This document shows, one piece after another, positions 35,668-44,259 of a DNA stretch of 64,000 bases. The stretch comes from Desulfoscipio gibsoniae DSM 7213 (GTDB lineage Bacteria; Bacillota; Desulfotomaculia; Desulfotomaculales; Desulfallaceae), in assembly GCF_000233715.2 (NCBI RefSeq), contig NC_021184.1:2938001-3002000 (forward strand). Reading direction: 5' to 3'. The first letter of the stretch is position 1, and the number at the start of each line of letters is the position of its first letter. The notes beneath the pieces are model-generated. The model saw nothing but the letters and a program-made list of their open reading frames with translations, was not told where the DNA came from and did not search any database. A program made the position numbers and the translations under genes.

Positions 35668-37374
35668 TTAAGCAGAATAAACTATTTTACCGTCAACAAT
35701 TGTCATTACTACAGGTATTTGTCCGATTTCTTCTTTGTTTACTGCAAGAATATCTTCACCAAGCACCTGGAAATCGGCAAGCTTTCCTATCTCAATTGAG
35801 CCTCTCATATGCCCCATATTTTCTTGGATAGCTCCATTAATCGTGTACATGCGGATACCATCTTCGACTGTTATGGCATTTTCAGGGCTATATGCCTTTC
35901 CGTTTACGGATGATTTTCTTGTAACTGCATCCTGTACGCTTTGTCTCCAGTTCGGGAAAAAAATAGGACCATCAGACCCTCCGGCAACATTGATTCCTAA
36001 ATCCATAAATGTTTTGTACGCAGACATGTCCTTAGCAGTCAAACCTTTACCACCCCATCTAAACTTTAGATCATCATAAAGGGAATAGAGTAATGCATCG
36101 ATAGTTGGCTGTACTGACAGTCCTATATTATATTTTGCACACCTTTTTGCCTGTTCCAATGTAGTTAATTCACCATGTATAATATAGTGACCGGGATTGT
36201 TCCTGGGGAATTCCTCCATTGCAGCGATATAGGCATCGATGGTTTTATCGACGATCCGGTCTCCCATTCCATGGATTCCAATCTGCCATCCATTTTTGTG
36301 AAGGTATTTAATGGTTTTTAAGAAATCTTCATATTGTTCCTCGTCTGTCTCCCCTGGGAAAGATGAGCGACCATGATGACCGCATACTTGTTCATCCCAC
36401 ATCCATGTTGTCCAGTTTTCCAGCATCCCATCGCCCCAGAATTTCAGCCAGAACCTAACCCAATTGGGGTCATTATTCTTCGGCAACTTCGTTTTCTCAA
36501 GACCTTTTAATAGATTTTCATAGCTATGAACCCCTTCAAAGAATGGAAATACACCGAGTGATGCCCTGCAGGTCAATTCTCCGGCCTCGCTCATTTGCTG
36601 ATAAACATCAATACATCTGGATCCCCACATACCGCCCATTTGGTAATCGCCGCCTACACCCAAGCCGGCATCTGTATGGCTTGTGTAACCGTCGCTATTG
36701 AGTTTTGCCTGACAAATCTTGATGTTTTCTTTGATTTCTTCATAAGAAGGTAAAGGAGCGTTTTTTGTAAGAAGATATTGTCCAAAAGTCTCTTCGAAAA
36801 TTCCGGTCGGCTCACCTGTCTGAGGATCTCTTGCCATACCTTTCATGTCGGGAGTATCTTTATTTAAACCGGATAATTCTAGTGCTTTTGAGTTGGCTAC
36901 CAGTAGATGGCAAGAGTAATGTATAAGGTATACCGGATGGTCAGGTGACACATCATCCAAATCATACCTTGTAATAAGCTTAGTTGCATCACCACCAAAC
37001 TCTTCCAGAAAAGCTGGGTTCCAGCCCATACCCTTGATCCAGGTTCCGGGAGGAGTGCTTTTTACCTTGGCAGCAAGCTTTTCTTTCAACTCTTCTAGTG
37101 ATTTAATATTTGGGTAAGATAAATTCAAAAACGAAGGATTTAAAACCATTCCATAAGTGGCAGCATGTAAATGAGCATCATGAGCGCCGGGAAGTATTAC
37201 TTTTCCCATAAGATCTATAACCTTTGTTTGAGAACCGGCCAACCTTTTTACATCATCGGAAGTTCCTACATCAATTATCATCCCATTTTTTACAGCAATA
37301 GCTTCTTTGATACTAAAATTCTTATCAACCGTTAATACCTTTCCGTTTAAAATCAACATATCAGCATATGCCAT
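35668..37374 (-). CDS. Amidohydrolase family 3 protein (YtcJ/NfdA-like), paralog 2
   Basis: 568 residues with the same motifs as the first paralog: GKVILPGAHDAHLHAATYG, HTDAGLGVGGDY, IHGMGDRIV and GGSDGPIFFPNWRQSV. The main differences are in the substrate loop after residue 310 (for example ENWTTWMWDEQVCGHHG against LNYTIWMDKDQKCGHHG). It is 21 bp from a permease remnant upstream, which suggests a former uptake-hydrolysis pair. Both copies are intact, so they may serve different substrates. Confidence 0.87.
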   Translation of the reverse strand: MAYADMLILNGKVLTVDKNFSIKEAIAVKNGMIIDVGTSDDVKRLAGSQTKVIDLMGKVILPGAHDAHLHAATYGMVLNPSFLNLSYPNIKSLEELKEKLAAKVKSTPPGTWIKGMGWNPAFLEEFGGDATKLITRYDLDDVSPDHPVYLIHYSCHLLVANSKALELSGLNKDTPDMKGMARDPQTGEPTGIFEETFGQYLLTKNAPLPSYEEIKENIKICQAKLNSDGYTSHTDAGLGVGGDYQMGGMWGSRCIDVYQQMSEAGELTCRASLGVFPFFEGVHSYENLLKGLEKTKLPKNNDPNWVRFWLKFWGDGMLENWTTWMWDEQVCGHHGRSSFPGETDEEQYEDFLKTIKYLHKNGWQIGIHGMGDRIVDKTIDAYIAAMEEFPRNNPGHYIIHGELTTLEQAKRCAKYNIGLSVQPTIDALLYSLYDDLKFRWGGKGLTAKDMSAYKTFMDLGINVAGGSDGPIFFPNWRQSVQDAVTRKSSVNGKAYSPENAITVEDGIRMYTINGAIQENMGHMRGSIEIGKLADFQVLGEDILAVNKEEIGQIPVVMTIVDGKIVYSA

Positions 37375-37394
37375 TTTTATAATTCCCCTCCTCG

Positions 37395-37760
37395 TTATTG
37401 GTCTGGGTTCATTAAAGCATTCTTTTCAAGCAACGCTTTGAAATCCGCTGAACCTGCCGATCTTACAATGAGATAAATTATGCCTATAACCAGCCAGCAG
37501 AATCCAACTATTTTGCTCGTAAGAGATAAGCTGAACCAGATATAAGTACAAACCACAGCCCCTATGACGGGGAAGATAAGGTTAGCGAAGATTCTTCTTT
37601 CCTTCTTCTTGAAGAAGTAATGGACAACAACAGAAATATTTACACAGATAAAACCAAACAGTGCGCCGAAAGTTATTATTTCAGAAATTAGGCCCATACT
37701 TAATGTTAATGCCCCTACTAATCCGAGCCGGTTGTTGGATCCGCTACTTTAAATAGCAAA
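37395..37760 (-). pseudogene. C-terminal remnant of an APC-type permease
   Basis: The last ~120 codons of a membrane transporter remain: GLVGALTLSMGLISEIITFG, then hydrophobic segments VNISVVVHYFF, IFPVIGAVVCTYIWFSLSL and FCWLVIGIIYLIV. A TAA upstream in frame marks the break. It may still be translated from the ATG at 37697 as a 100-residue peptide with three membrane segments. It is followed at once by amidohydrolase paralog 2. Confidence 0.7.
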
Positions 37761-37917
37761 TCCAAGTATATTTTGACACGGTAACCGAGCGTTTTGCCAG
37801 TTTGATTGATAAATTGTGGCCCAAATTTTTGGACTTTAAAAAAATATCATAATATTCTGAATACGGCACACCTAGTACAGCCTTAGAAGATTATTGAACA
37901 AACCTGCTCTTTTTATC

Positions 37918-37950
37918 CATATTCCAGGCACTAAATGTGCCTGGAATATG
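37918..37950 (-). terminator. Perfect hairpin after the omega-aminotransferase gene
   Basis: CATATTCCAGGCAC and its exact complement are separated by 5 nt, 25 bp after the aminotransferase stop. The T-run is poor (GATAAAAAG), so it may be an mRNA-stabilising hairpin or a weak terminator. Confidence 0.55.
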
Positions 37951-37974
37951 CTACAGGTATGATAAGCAAGTCTA

Positions 37975-39414
37975 TTACTTAGTGCAGTATTTATCCAGCT
38001 CGCCCAACGCATAGTCCAGGGCTGCAATTCCCTGATCCATTTCATCCTTGGCAACATTAAGAGACGCACCTATTCTCAGGGTATTCGGAGCAAAGCCGCC
38101 AATAAGAACACCCTTTTCAATAGCCTTGACTCTAACAAAGACACTCGGATACATGGAGAGGTCGCCGGAATACGTTGTGTGACGGTCCTCAGGCGCGAAC
38201 AATTCCTTGGTCTTTTTGTTCTTGACTATCTCCACTTGCCAGAGCATCCCTTTACCGGTTACAAGCCCTACGCAGTCATGTTTTTCTTGCAACTCTCTTA
38301 GTTTGTTACCGAAATACTCGCCCGCATCCGCCGCCATTTTGGGTATATCGACTTCAAGCATATATTCCAGGTTGGCCACAACGGCAGCCATCGATACAGG
38401 GTGCGCGGAAAAAGTGCCTACGTGCCACCATCTCCACTCATCCATGAACTCGGCAATCTCCTTGTTAACTATAACAGCGCCGGCGGGAAGAGCGGAGCTA
38501 ACCAATCCTTTTGCCACAGTCATGATATCCGGCGTAACATCGTACTGCTGGTGCGCAAACCAGGTGCCCAATCGTCCGAAACCTGTCAACACCTCGTCAC
38601 AAATCCAGAGAATATCCAGATCTTTGGTCATTTGCCTGATCTGCGGGATGTATTCCTTGGGTGGGTGAATGGTAGCCGCACCGAAAGCAACCTCGGAGAT
38701 CATTGCCGCGACAGTATCGGGCCCAATGCTTTTAATCTGATATTCGGTAGCCAAAACGCAGGGGAGTTTTCCGTCGCTCATTTTGCATTCGGGGTAGGTA
38801 TGCCCCAAGCTGCACTTGAAACAATTAGGCGCCGGGGCCAGGTAAAAACCACCGGCCTGGTGGTTGGGAACTGACCGAACATCGTTGGAATTGCCTGCCC
38901 CCGACAGCCCGCTTCTGACTCCCCGCAATCTGGTTGCAGAGCCTGCCCCCAGCGTCCAGCCATGGTAGCCATACTCCCTAGTAATTATATTTGGCCGGTT
39001 TTTATAAAGCTTGGCCAAAATCATCGCCTTTTCAACCGCCTCACTGCCTGTAGAGACAAAGCTCACCTTGCCGGCCCAGCTATCGGCTCCAAGGATATCT
39101 TCTATAAGCAGCTTGGCGGCTTTAGCGCGGTAGTCGGTGGTATATGCTTCCCACAGATGGCCGTACCTTTCCGTGGCCTCCCTGATTGCTCCCTGAATTC
39201 TTGGGTTGCACTGGCCGGCGTTAACACAGTAAAGCTGGTTAAAAAAGTCTAACAGTTTCGTGCCGTCCGGCATAATAAGATAGTTGCCTTCTGCCGCCGC
39301 CACCGGAACACACTGGTATTCTTCCTTTGTGGCGTCGAGGTGCATATAATACTTTTCATCCCATTCCACAACCTTTTTCCAATCAACTGATTCGGGAATC
39401 TTTGCCACTGGCAA
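37975..39414 (-). CDS. Class III omega-aminotransferase (taurine/beta-alanine-pyruvate type)
   Basis: The enzyme has 479 residues. FVSTGSEAVEKAMILAK near residue 120 binds the PLP phosphate, YHGWTLGAGS follows near 155, LWICDEVLTGFGRLG near 265 holds the PLP-pyridine Asp, and MTVAKGLVSSALPAGAVIV holds the PLP lysine. A cysteine-rich loop (NCFKCSLGHTYPEC) is typical of this subgroup. It moves the amino group of an omega-amine to pyruvate, giving an aldehyde and alanine. Alanine dehydrogenase, encoded 20 bp upstream, regenerates pyruvate. Control is probably by the sigma-54 promoter at 40937. The aldehyde product suits the oxidoreductases in this window. Confidence 0.92.
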   Translation of the reverse strand: MPVAKIPESVDWKKVVEWDEKYYMHLDATKEEYQCVPVAAAEGNYLIMPDGTKLLDFFNQLYCVNAGQCNPRIQGAIREATERYGHLWEAYTTDYRAKAAKLLIEDILGADSWAGKVSFVSTGSEAVEKAMILAKLYKNRPNIITREYGYHGWTLGAGSATRLRGVRSGLSGAGNSNDVRSVPNHQAGGFYLAPAPNCFKCSLGHTYPECKMSDGKLPCVLATEYQIKSIGPDTVAAMISEVAFGAATIHPPKEYIPQIRQMTKDLDILWICDEVLTGFGRLGTWFAHQQYDVTPDIMTVAKGLVSSALPAGAVIVNKEIAEFMDEWRWWHVGTFSAHPVSMAAVVANLEYMLEVDIPKMAADAGEYFGNKLRELQEKHDCVGLVTGKGMLWQVEIVKNKKTKELFAPEDRHTTYSGDLSMYPSVFVRVKAIEKGVLIGGFAPNTLRIGASLNVAKDEMDQGIAALDYALGELDKYCTK

Positions 39415-39434
39415 AACCTCCTAATATTGGAATA

Positions 39435-40547
39435 CTAGATAACTTCTTTCAAATTATAACTGTCTAAGCTATGAGCCTCTGCCACCCCCCGACAGGTTAT
39501 TTTGCCCTCAATAACATTTACCCCCTTTGCCAAACCACCGTTCTCGTTAATCGCTTTCATGATTCCATTCCTTGCAATAACACGAGCGTAAGGCAAGGTA
39601 ACGTTACTTAGGGCATATGTTGAAGTTCTCGGAACCGCCCCGGGCATATTAGCCACACAATAGTGAAGTACTCCGTTTACTTCAAAAGTCGGGTTGCTGT
39701 GAGTGGTGGGACGGCTGGTCTCAATACAGCCCCCCTGATCAACGGCGACATCGATAATCACCGATCTACGGGGCATATTCTCCAGCATTTCCATAGTGAC
39801 TAACGTCGGGGCCTTGGCACCCGTGACAAGAACGGCTCCTATAACCAGGTCCGCCGCCGTGAGGGAGCTGGAAAGATTGTAAGCACTTGATACGACAGTT
39901 TTAACCCGTGCTCCGAAAATATCATCAAGATAACGCAACCTGTTTGCGTTTAAATCAAAGATAGTTACGTCAGCCCCTAACCCAACTGCCATTTTAGCTG
40001 CGTTTATGCCGACCGTTCCTCCCCCGATGATGACTACATTGGCAGGGAGCACTCCGGGTACACCACCCGGCAGAAGGCCACGTCCGCCATGAATCCGTTG
40101 AAGGTATTGTGCTCCGATGATTGTGGCCATTCTTCCGGCAACTTCACTCATCGGCATCAATAGCGGTAGCGAACCGTCAGAAGACTCCACTGTTTCGTAG
40201 GCCACGGCGGTAACCCCTTTGTTCATCAAAACTTCAGTTAAGGCCCGGTCAGCCGCCAAATGGAGATAGGTAAACAGGATTTGTCCTTTGCGGAAATATT
40301 CATATTCCGACGAAATGGGCTCTTTTACCTTCATAACCATTTCCGCATTAGCCCAAACTTCGCTGGCATCCGTCACAATCCTTGCGCCAGCGTCTTGATA
40401 TTCCTTATCCGAAATACCGCTACCCTCTCCAGCACCTTTCTGGATTAAGACCTCATGTTTGTCCTTTTTAAGTTCACTTACACCGGCAGGGGTTAAAGCA
40501 ATGCGATTTTCATTGTCTTTGATTTCCTTTAGCACCCCAATGATCAT
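39435..40547 (-). CDS. ald: Alanine dehydrogenase
   Basis: 370 residues, the typical length. It shows [20 protein letters not shown] at the N-terminus, the substrate-binding [14 protein letters not shown], the catalytic YLHLAADR (His96-type), and the nucleotide-binding [20 protein letters not shown]. It converts alanine plus NAD+ to pyruvate, ammonia and NADH. With the adjacent pyruvate-dependent aminotransferase it forms a deamination cycle as in taurine and beta-alanine degradation. AGGAGG lies before ATG 40547; the ~400-nt leader from the sigma-54 promoter is unusually long. Confidence 0.97.
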   Translation of the reverse strand: MIIGVLKEIKDNENRIALTPAGVSELKKDKHEVLIQKGAGEGSGISDKEYQDAGARIVTDASEVWANAEMVMKVKEPISSEYEYFRKGQILFTYLHLAADRALTEVLMNKGVTAVAYETVESSDGSLPLLMPMSEVAGRMATIIGAQYLQRIHGGRGLLPGGVPGVLPANVVIIGGGTVGINAAKMAVGLGADVTIFDLNANRLRYLDDIFGARVKTVVSSAYNLSSSLTAADLVIGAVLVTGAKAPTLVTMEMLENMPRRSVIIDVAVDQGGCIETSRPTTHSNPTFEVNGVLHYCVANMPGAVPRTSTYALSNVTLPYARVIARNGIMKAINENGGLAKGVNVIEGKITCRGVAEAHSLDSYNLKEVI

Positions 40548-40936
40548 AGACTCTTCCTCCTAATCAATAATTTCTGTTTGCAGTTAAAGTAAAATAATAT
40601 TCTATATAGCACCCCCCTGCTTAAGATTTCCCTTGGAATACACCAAGGCATAGTTATCTTCAAATATCCGATAGTGAAATTAATGAAGTAAAAAGCTACT
40701 ACCAATGGCACGCCACATCCCACCGAGATCACCATAAGAAAGCTGCAGGTAAAGTTAAAGCCACTGTAATATAAAACACTATTTAAAAACATTCCAACCA
40801 AGTAATAAGGCAAAATCAGTCGGCCTTTTCGATAGCCCTTTTCCCAAGTCCGTTGCTCTTTTCTTGAAATATAACTATTACAACGTTTCAGGAATAAAAG
40901 TGGGCGTAAGAATTATTTCTATAGCCATATTTATAA

Positions 40937-40951
40937 GCAATTTCTATGCCG
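40937..40951 (-). promoter_or_regulatory. Sigma-54 promoter of ald-aminotransferase operon
   Basis: The minus strand reads CGGCATAGAAATTGC: GG-N10-GC spacing with TTGC at -12. It lies 390 bp before the ald start and about 125 bp downstream of the activator repeats at 41076-41123. Confidence 0.75.
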
Positions 40952-41073
40952 TTTTATCGAAATTCAAAAAAAAGATTTTTATACTCCACAAAAGTAGCGA
41001 AGCAATAACGTTCTTAATGCGGAAAGAAAACGTAAGTTAGTTTCCGTCAAGCATAATAGCCGCCATATTACCA

Positions 41074-42068
41074 CTACAAACAATGAACAGTTTGTTCATT
41101 GTTTGTAACAGTTTGTTCACGTGTGTCCGGTTTTTGTAGATCGTTTTTGGCGTTCAGTTCGTCGATATCTTTGGGTATCGCAATTGAGCCGTCGGTGTTG
41201 TGGATATATTCGACCCGGTGAGCCGGTGCCGGGTTAAAAAGTAAGCGGGTAACGTTGGGGCGAGAGTAATGGCCTGCCGGATCTGCCGCAGCCTTAGCAA
41301 TTGAGATCATGCCTAGATCGATATCGGCATATAGGATGCCTTCCTCGGTTTCCGGTAACGGCTCGACAAGCGGTTTCCCATCAGGACCATAGATCATGGT
41401 AAAGCCACCTCCCTCGAGCAACAGTTTCTCTTTTTAGGGTCGTCTATCAGCGTGTCGATCATCTCTTTGGATACTGTCGCGCAGGGAGCCAGGACGAAGC
41501 ACTGTCCTTTAGCAGCATACATCTGGCTGGCCGCGTTGTTAACCTCCGGGCCAAGGGCGTAAGCTGCGTTGCAATACAGTGAAAAACTAGGCCAGGCGGC
41601 TACGTGAATTTGCTCATCCTGGGCATACATAGCATATTTGCTCAGTGGTTGTGGATGTTCCCAGCAACACAACGCCCCCAGCCGGCCAATGCCGGTTTCT
41701 AAAACACACAGATCGCTGCCGTCTCCTTCGCCAAAAACGGTGCGCTCTACATGTGTTGGTTTAAGCTTTCGCCTGGCGGCGACGGTTTGGCCTTTATCAT
41801 TGATGATGGCCTGTCCCATGTAAAGGCTGCCGCCACTCCGCTCGCTGTAGCCCGTAACCGAAGCCATCTCTTTACGGGTAGCACAAACAGAACAGACCGG
41901 GGTTTCTTTTGCCACCAGGGTGGGAGACAGTATCTTTATACCGCTGGCTACAGACGAACTCGAACCCATCGCTGCCCGGGTTATCGCCACAAGCTTTCCG
42001 GACAAGTCCGCCGGGTCGCAGGGCGGGGATGGCGGCAACACTGCTGTAATGCCGGGCGATCTCGGCAC
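41074..42068 (-). pseudogene. Nitrilase gene remnant, 5'-truncated and frameshifted
   Basis: The middle part is clearly nitrilase: GYSERSGGSLYMGQAIINDK, RRKLKPTHVERTVFGEGDGS with catalytic Lys, and LGALCCWEHPQPLSKYAMYA with the active-site Cys. After KKRN the frame shifts by one (41394-41421) to LLLEGGGFTMIYGPDGKPL and DPAGHYSRPNVTRLL. The first ~100 codons, with the catalytic Glu, are missing; the sequence joins a gerC remnant in opposite orientation near 42070. Relatives hydrolyse nitriles to acids and ammonia. The last codons run through the activator repeats. Confidence 0.85.
41076..41123. promoter_or_regulatory. Upstream activator sites, ald operon
   Basis: CAATGAACAGTTTGTTCATTG is a near-perfect palindrome, followed by TAACAGTTTGTTCA. 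The downstream block (AAAACGTAAGTTAGTTTCC) is shared with the other modules. The cluster overlaps the 3' end of the nitrilase remnant. Confidence 0.75.
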
Positions 42069-42069
42069 T

Positions 42070-42654
42070 CAAGGAGAGGTGGCGCAAAAGGCGGGGCTGT
42101 TAAGGGTCTCCGGGATGGCAGTCTTTCGGGAGACACGCCTGGTGGGGTGGTTGAACGAAAAAGAGAGCAGGGGTTGGGGGTGGATCCGTAAACGTGTAAA
42201 ACGAGGTTACGCGGTGACACTGACTCCCCGCAGCACCCAGGGTCAGTTGAATCCGGTAACCTTTTACCTCTTGGGTGGAAAGTCATCTATCAAGTATAGC
42301 ATTGATAATGATGAGGTGGCGGTGCATGTAACCGTTAATGTTCGGGGAGAAGTGATTGAATGGGCCACCGGGATTGACTTAACAGACCCGGACATCATCA
42401 ACAGCCTGGAGGCGGACCTCGCCGAGGAAATTAAAAGCGAAGTGGAGGCCGCCCTGGAAAAGGGCCAGCAAGAATTGAAGTCCGACATCTTCGGATTCGG
42501 TTTTCAGCTATTCCGGCAGCACAAACGGGAATGGAACCAGGAATTCAAGGATAGATGGCCGGAACTCTTCCCCTCAATCCCAATTGATGTCAACGTCAAT
42601 GCCAGAATTGAGAACACAGGCATTATTCTCCGGACGTTAAAACTCAAGCCCTAA
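42070..42654 (+). pseudogene. Ger(x)C-family spore germination protein, 3' remnant
   Basis: The frame reads GMAVFRETRLVGWLNEKESR, GWIRKRVKRGYAVTLTP, then SDIFGFGFQLFRQHKREWNQ, FKDRWPELFPSIPIDVNV and a final NTGIILRTLKL. This is the C-terminal domain of GerAC-type lipoproteins, which build nutrient germinant receptors. The lipobox and N-terminal half are missing; the open frame continues backwards only into antisense nitrilase sequence. A terminator follows. It shows that the host lineage forms spores. Confidence 0.85.
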
Positions 42655-42730
42655 GTACCAAAACCACAATTTCCCAATATTAAGAATTCAGTTTTCACTT
42701 TAACATTTATACAAAATTTCTGGTCCCGAA

Positions 42731-42756
42731 AAAACAGGGCATTATTTGCCCTGTTT
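42731..42756 (+). terminator. Intrinsic terminator after the gerC remnant
   Basis: AAAACAGGGCA and complement, 4-nt loop, followed by TTTTAAAAC. It fits the end of the plus-strand germination gene and may also act on the minus strand. Confidence 0.75.
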
Positions 42757-42841
42757 TAAAACACTAGTGGACGAAATATTCAAACAGGGGTCAGCTTTAC
42801 CCTGCCGGCCAAACCTAAGTTATGACACAGACCATGTGCTC

Positions 42842-43510
42842 CTACCGTCCCCTGTATAGCGGCCTGCCGTTTTTATCCGTAAGGTTATAAACACAAAAAG
42901 GTATTATTTTTCCATCGGGAGCCACAGTATGAATGCAACAATCCTTCACCCGTTCCAGGTCGATATTCCAGACATCCTGAAATGCCATACCGGAGATACA
43001 AAGGGTATGGGTTCTGGCCCTTTCCAGGAACAGATCCATGCTGTCCGGCTGAACTTTTTGTCCGGCGCAACCGCATTCACTGCCATGTTCTTGTATTTTG
43101 AAGACCGGCTGAAGAGACGCCCAGTGGTTTGATACAAAATTTCTTGCTTTCATTGCCCCTTCTTCCGCCCTTTCCCGGGGGCCGCAGCAGCTCTTTACCG
43201 GTTCGTGCCTTGTTGTGGCCATAAATGTGCCATCAGGCATTAAAATAAAATTACCGTGAAAAGAACATAAGGCGTTTTCGCAGCCCGGCGGCCGGAAATT
43301 TTTTGCTTTGATCCAGCCTGCTATCTGCCGCACAATACTTGACATAATCTCCGGAAGGGTTATGCGCGCCCTGTCTGACGGCGGCTCGGGGTAGCGGCCG
43401 AAGTAGCTCACCGGCTGGAAGTGAACACCCCGCGCCACCCTTTTTGCCAGGATTCTTTTAAGACATTCGGGACAGAAACTTTCAGTTTCAGATAAAACGC
43501 CGGCTTATTC
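42842..43510 (-). pseudogene. Radical SAM gene of the DVU_1551-1559 type (TrsS-like), internal deletion
   Basis: Near 43440-43510 the frame starts SETESFCPECLKRILAKR, the opening zinc-like segment of this family, and then jumps to GVHFQPVSYFGRYPEPPSDR. The radical SAM C-x3-C-x2-C site in between is missing. The rest continues normally with FRPPGCENALCSFHGNF, KSCCGPRE, and ISGMAFQDVWNIDLERVKDC to the C-terminus. There is no start codon after the upstream TAA. The gene belongs to a cluster known beside Mop-type aldehyde oxidoreductases in Desulfovibrio. Confidence 0.72.
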
Positions 43511-43520
43511 ACTCATTATG

Positions 43521-43964
43521 CTAACCGGCAGGATCGATCCCGTTGGAAATTAATATTTCTTTAACTCTGGCGTAAGTGCTGCTGATAATATTGGCACACT
43601 GGCTGCCCGCCGTTTTATATGCCAGTCTTTCTCCTATAATATCCGCGCAATCAATTCCACCGTAAGTCCGGCCGGTTTCATCCTCAAACCACTGCACCAG
43701 TTCCTCAACCATTAATAGAAACCGGTCGTTCTCCCTTTCTGCCGTTGTTCCCCTGCCGGCGTACAAACCCAGCAAACAAACCCCTCCAATCAGCGCTCCA
43801 CAGGTTTTCCCGGAGAATCCCAGACCGCCGCCCAGGCCGGACATGGCCCTGACCAGGTCCGGGTTGCTGTAGCCCCTTGTCTCCAAACCAAGTGAAAGCA
43901 AGATCTGGCTGCAGTTAAAACCCTGCCGGTAAAGTTCCAGCATGCGCAACAATTCGTCGCTCAT
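43521..43964 (-). CDS. C_GCAxxG_C_C family protein (DVU_1555-like)
   Basis: A protein of 147 residues with the family pattern: FNCSQILLSLGLETRG, GLGFSGKTCGALIGGVCLLG (the C-GCAxxG-C core with small changes), DCADIIGERL, and a late SQCANIISSTYARVKEIL. These cysteines probably bind a redox centre or metal; the biochemical role is not known. Homologues lie in the cluster of Mop aldehyde oxidoreductase. I start at 43964; the longer open frame runs back through the neighbour gene without a signal. Confidence 0.83.
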   Translation of the reverse strand: MSDELLRMLELYRQGFNCSQILLSLGLETRGYSNPDLVRAMSGLGGGLGFSGKTCGALIGGVCLLGLYAGRGTTAERENDRFLLMVEELVQWFEDETGRTYGGIDCADIIGERLAYKTAGSQCANIISSTYARVKEILISNGIDPAG

Positions 43965-44046
43965 CTTGACCCTGCGCTCCTTTCCTTTCTTCAACACCGG
44001 TTTGTTCCCCGAATTCAACACCCAAACCGGCAAGCCCGGGGCAGAG

Positions 44047-44259
44047 CTACTTATCTTCCAGTGTCTTTTCCACTTCCAGCATCTTTCCCGTAGCCAGCTC
44101 CTCGGGCACAAAGACGAGCCCACACTTAGGGCATTTCAACAGCTCATAGGGAAATACGCTGCCCATGTACTCAATATTGACCTTGCCTAGTTCCAAGGAA
44201 ACGTCACATTTATTACAACGCCAGCTCTCTTTTGCAGGCTCCTTTAGCACGCTGCTCAT
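44047..44259 (-). CDS. Small zinc-ribbon-like redox protein (DVU_1557-like)
   Basis: 70 residues with two C-x2-C knuckles (CNKC near residue 15, CPKC near residue 43) and the family ending VPEELATGKMLEVEKTLEDK. This looks like a small metal-binding or redox protein always found with the large flavoprotein encoded upstream. Its ATG overlaps the TGA of that gene (ATGA), so translation is coupled. Specific function unknown. Confidence 0.85.
   Translation of the reverse strand: MSSVLKEPAKESWRCNKCDVSLELGKVNIEYMGSVFPYELLKCPKCGLVFVPEELATGKMLEVEKTLEDK

Noticed and set aside
37975-40547. Complete taurine degradation pathway
   Set aside because: The aminotransferase plus alanine dehydrogenase fit the start of taurine use, but no sulfoacetaldehyde reductase, isethionate lyase or sulfoacetaldehyde acetyltransferase gene is in the window. 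The family cannot tell taurine from other omega-amines by eye.
40544-40813. 89-codon minus-strand ORF before alanine dehydrogenase
   Set aside because: It overlaps the ald ribosome-binding site and start, has no ribosome-binding site of its own, and reads as hydrophobic low-information sequence. It is more likely an untranslated leader downstream of the sigma-54 promoter.
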